15,005 bases of DNA from Clostridia bacterium (lineage in GTDB: Bacteria; Bacillota; DSM-16504; Desulfitibacterales; Desulfitibacteraceae): contig JAGXSK010000057.1 in NCBI GenBank assembly GCA_018333845.1, positions 1-15,005 on the forward strand, given 5' to 3'. Shown here piece by piece: positions 13,925 through 15,005 of the stretch. The number at the start of each line of letters is the position of its first letter. Positions within the stretch are counted from its first letter, which is position 1. The translations under genes and the position numbers were made by a program. The notes beneath the pieces were generated by a model. That model was not told where the DNA came from. It ran no database searches and was given only the letters and a program-made list of their open reading frames with translations.

Positions 13925-15005
13925 ATGGGAAGCATACTTATAAAAAATGGCTATATAGTAACCATGAATGAAAGTTTAGACACTTTATATGGTGATATTC
14001 TTATAGAAAATGACAAAATAAAAAAGCTAGAATCCTGCATTGATAGTTCTGAAGCAGATGTGGTTATAAGTGCCAAAGATAAAATAGTAATGCCAGGTTT
14101 TATTCAGACTCATGTGCACTTATGTCAAACTTTGTTTAGAAACATGGCTAATGATTTGGAGTTAATGGACTGGTTAAATATTATTATGCCCCTGGAAAGC
14201 TGTCATGATAGTGAGACAGCATATATTTCAGCAAAACTTGCTATAGCAGAAATGTTAAGATTTGGAACTACAACAATAAATGATATGGGAACTGTTGGTT
14301 TTGCTGATGCAGCTGCCCAGGCAGTTAAAGACACTGGAATTCGAGCCCAATTAGGCAGAACTATAATGGATAGTGAATGGACACCAGAATACCTGCGTCA
14401 TGATACTGAAAAGGGACTGCAAGAAACAGAGGATTTTATAAAGAAATGGCACAATAATCCATCCTGCAACATTACCTGTGGAATACCTATCAGATGGGTT
14501 TTAAACATTAGTGACCCCTCCATCATAGGTGTTGGTGAAATAGCAAGGAAATACAACATCCCAATTCATACCCATGCCAATGAAAATATTCAAGAATGTG
14601 AAGTAATTTTGCAGGAAAAAGGTATGAGTACAATAGAGTATTTTTATAAATTTGGCCTAATGGAGAATAAAATGCAGATTGCCCATTGTATTTGGGTTTC
14701 GGAGCAAGAAAAAAAGATTATTAAAGAAAACAATGTAAGTGTTTTACACTGCCCTTCGTGTAATCTTAAGGCTGCATCTGGAATTGCACCTATAACAGAG
14801 TATTTGCGTGAAGGGATTAACATATCAATTGGTTGTGATACAGCTGCATGTAATGATAATCTTGATCAGTTTATAGAAATGAAGCTAGCTGCCTTGATGC
14901 AAAAGGTAAATAGGGGAGCAACCTCCATGCCTGCCCAGCAGACCTTTGCCCTTGCCAATATTGAAGGTGCCAGGGCGCTGAATTTAGAAAAAAGAATTGG
15001 AAGTC
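13925..15005 (+). CDS. Amidohydrolase/deaminase of the MtaD/SsnA/AtzA type, 3' end outside window
   Basis: This is a metal-dependent hydrolase. The visible 360 residues run to the window edge, and perhaps 60-80 are missing if it has the usual 430-450. ATG 13925 follows AAAAGGTG. An N-terminal composite beta domain (1-55) leads to the barrel. Metal ligands of subtype III amidohydrolases are visible: H63 and H65 in THVH, H215 (with H217) in IHTHANE, H254 in IAHC, and D305 in GCDTAACND. E220 in HANE would be the general acid/base. The motif HCPSCNLKAASGI (275-287) is close to the HCP-SN-K-SG pattern of methylthioadenosine/S-adenosylhomocysteine deaminases and chlorohydrolases. Ser is replaced by Cys at C279, and the usual GTDG is GCDT. 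The substrate could be an aminopurine, a triazine-like ring or another cyclic amidine; sequence alone does not decide. It probably shares a transcript with the preceding flavoprotein. Confidence 0.9.
   Translation, partial: MGSILIKNGYIVTMNESLDTLYGDILIENDKIKKLESCIDSSEADVVISAKDKIVMPGFIQTHVHLCQTLFRNMANDLELMDWLNIIMPLESCHDSETAYISAKLAIAEMLRFGTTTINDMGTVGFADAAAQAVKDTGIRAQLGRTIMDSEWTPEYLRHDTEKGLQETEDFIKKWHNNPSCNITCGIPIRWVLNISDPSIIGVGEIARKYNIPIHTHANENIQECEVILQEKGMSTIEYFYKFGLMENKMQIAHCIWVSEQEKKIIKENNVSVLHCPSCNLKAASGIAPITEYLREGINISIGCDTAACNDNLDQFIEMKLAALMQKVNRGATSMPAQQTFALANIEGARALNLEKRIGS

Overview
The window looks like a chromosomal segment of an anaerobic, low-GC Firmicute, probably of the class Clostridia. 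The signs are AT-rich DNA, strong AGGAGG-type ribosome binding sites, GTG as well as ATG starts, many Fe-S and flavin proteins, an ECF-type transporter, and no quinone- or cytochrome-linked genes. All genes supported here lie on the + strand. No phage, IS, CRISPR, tRNA or rRNA was seen.

Region 1 (1-4440) is an ECF-type uptake module followed by an aldo/keto reductase. It holds the end of a membrane protein that may be the substrate-binding S component, a 46-residue single-helix protein, a 216-nt gap with a 14-bp hairpin, EcfT, two ECF ATPases that overlap by 17 nt, and the reductase. A terminator-like hairpin overlaps the reductase stop.

Region 2 (4570-12415) is the main interest: seven tightly packed genes ending at a strong terminator-like hairpin. 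They encode a GlcD-like FAD oxidoreductase; a GlcF/HdrD-like protein with two 4Fe-4S motifs and two complete CCG domains; a GcvH-like lipoyl carrier; a lipoate-protein ligase with a fused LplB-like domain and a C-terminal DUF116-like Cys-rich domain; a geranylgeranyl-reductase-type flavoprotein (LipT-like); and two radical SAM proteins that resemble the two-component lipoyl synthase LipS1/LipS2. The last four, with the carrier, resemble the lipoate assembly set known from organisms with sulfur-oxidising heterodisulfide-reductase-like (sHdr) systems. Here the redox partner next to the set is a GlcD plus HdrD-like pair. My inference is that the operon builds its own lipoylated carrier and that the CCG-domain protein and flavoprotein exchange electrons, or a bound C1/S/organic group, with its dithiolane. 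The substrate cannot be read from the sequence.

Region 3 (12532-15005) holds an XRE-cupin regulator with an inverted repeat upstream, a terminator-like hairpin, an iron-sulfur flavoprotein with a compact four-Cys motif, and the start of an amidohydrolase of the MtaD/SsnA/AtzA type that runs off the window. It may be a separate catabolic unit. Whether it is linked to region 2 is unknown.
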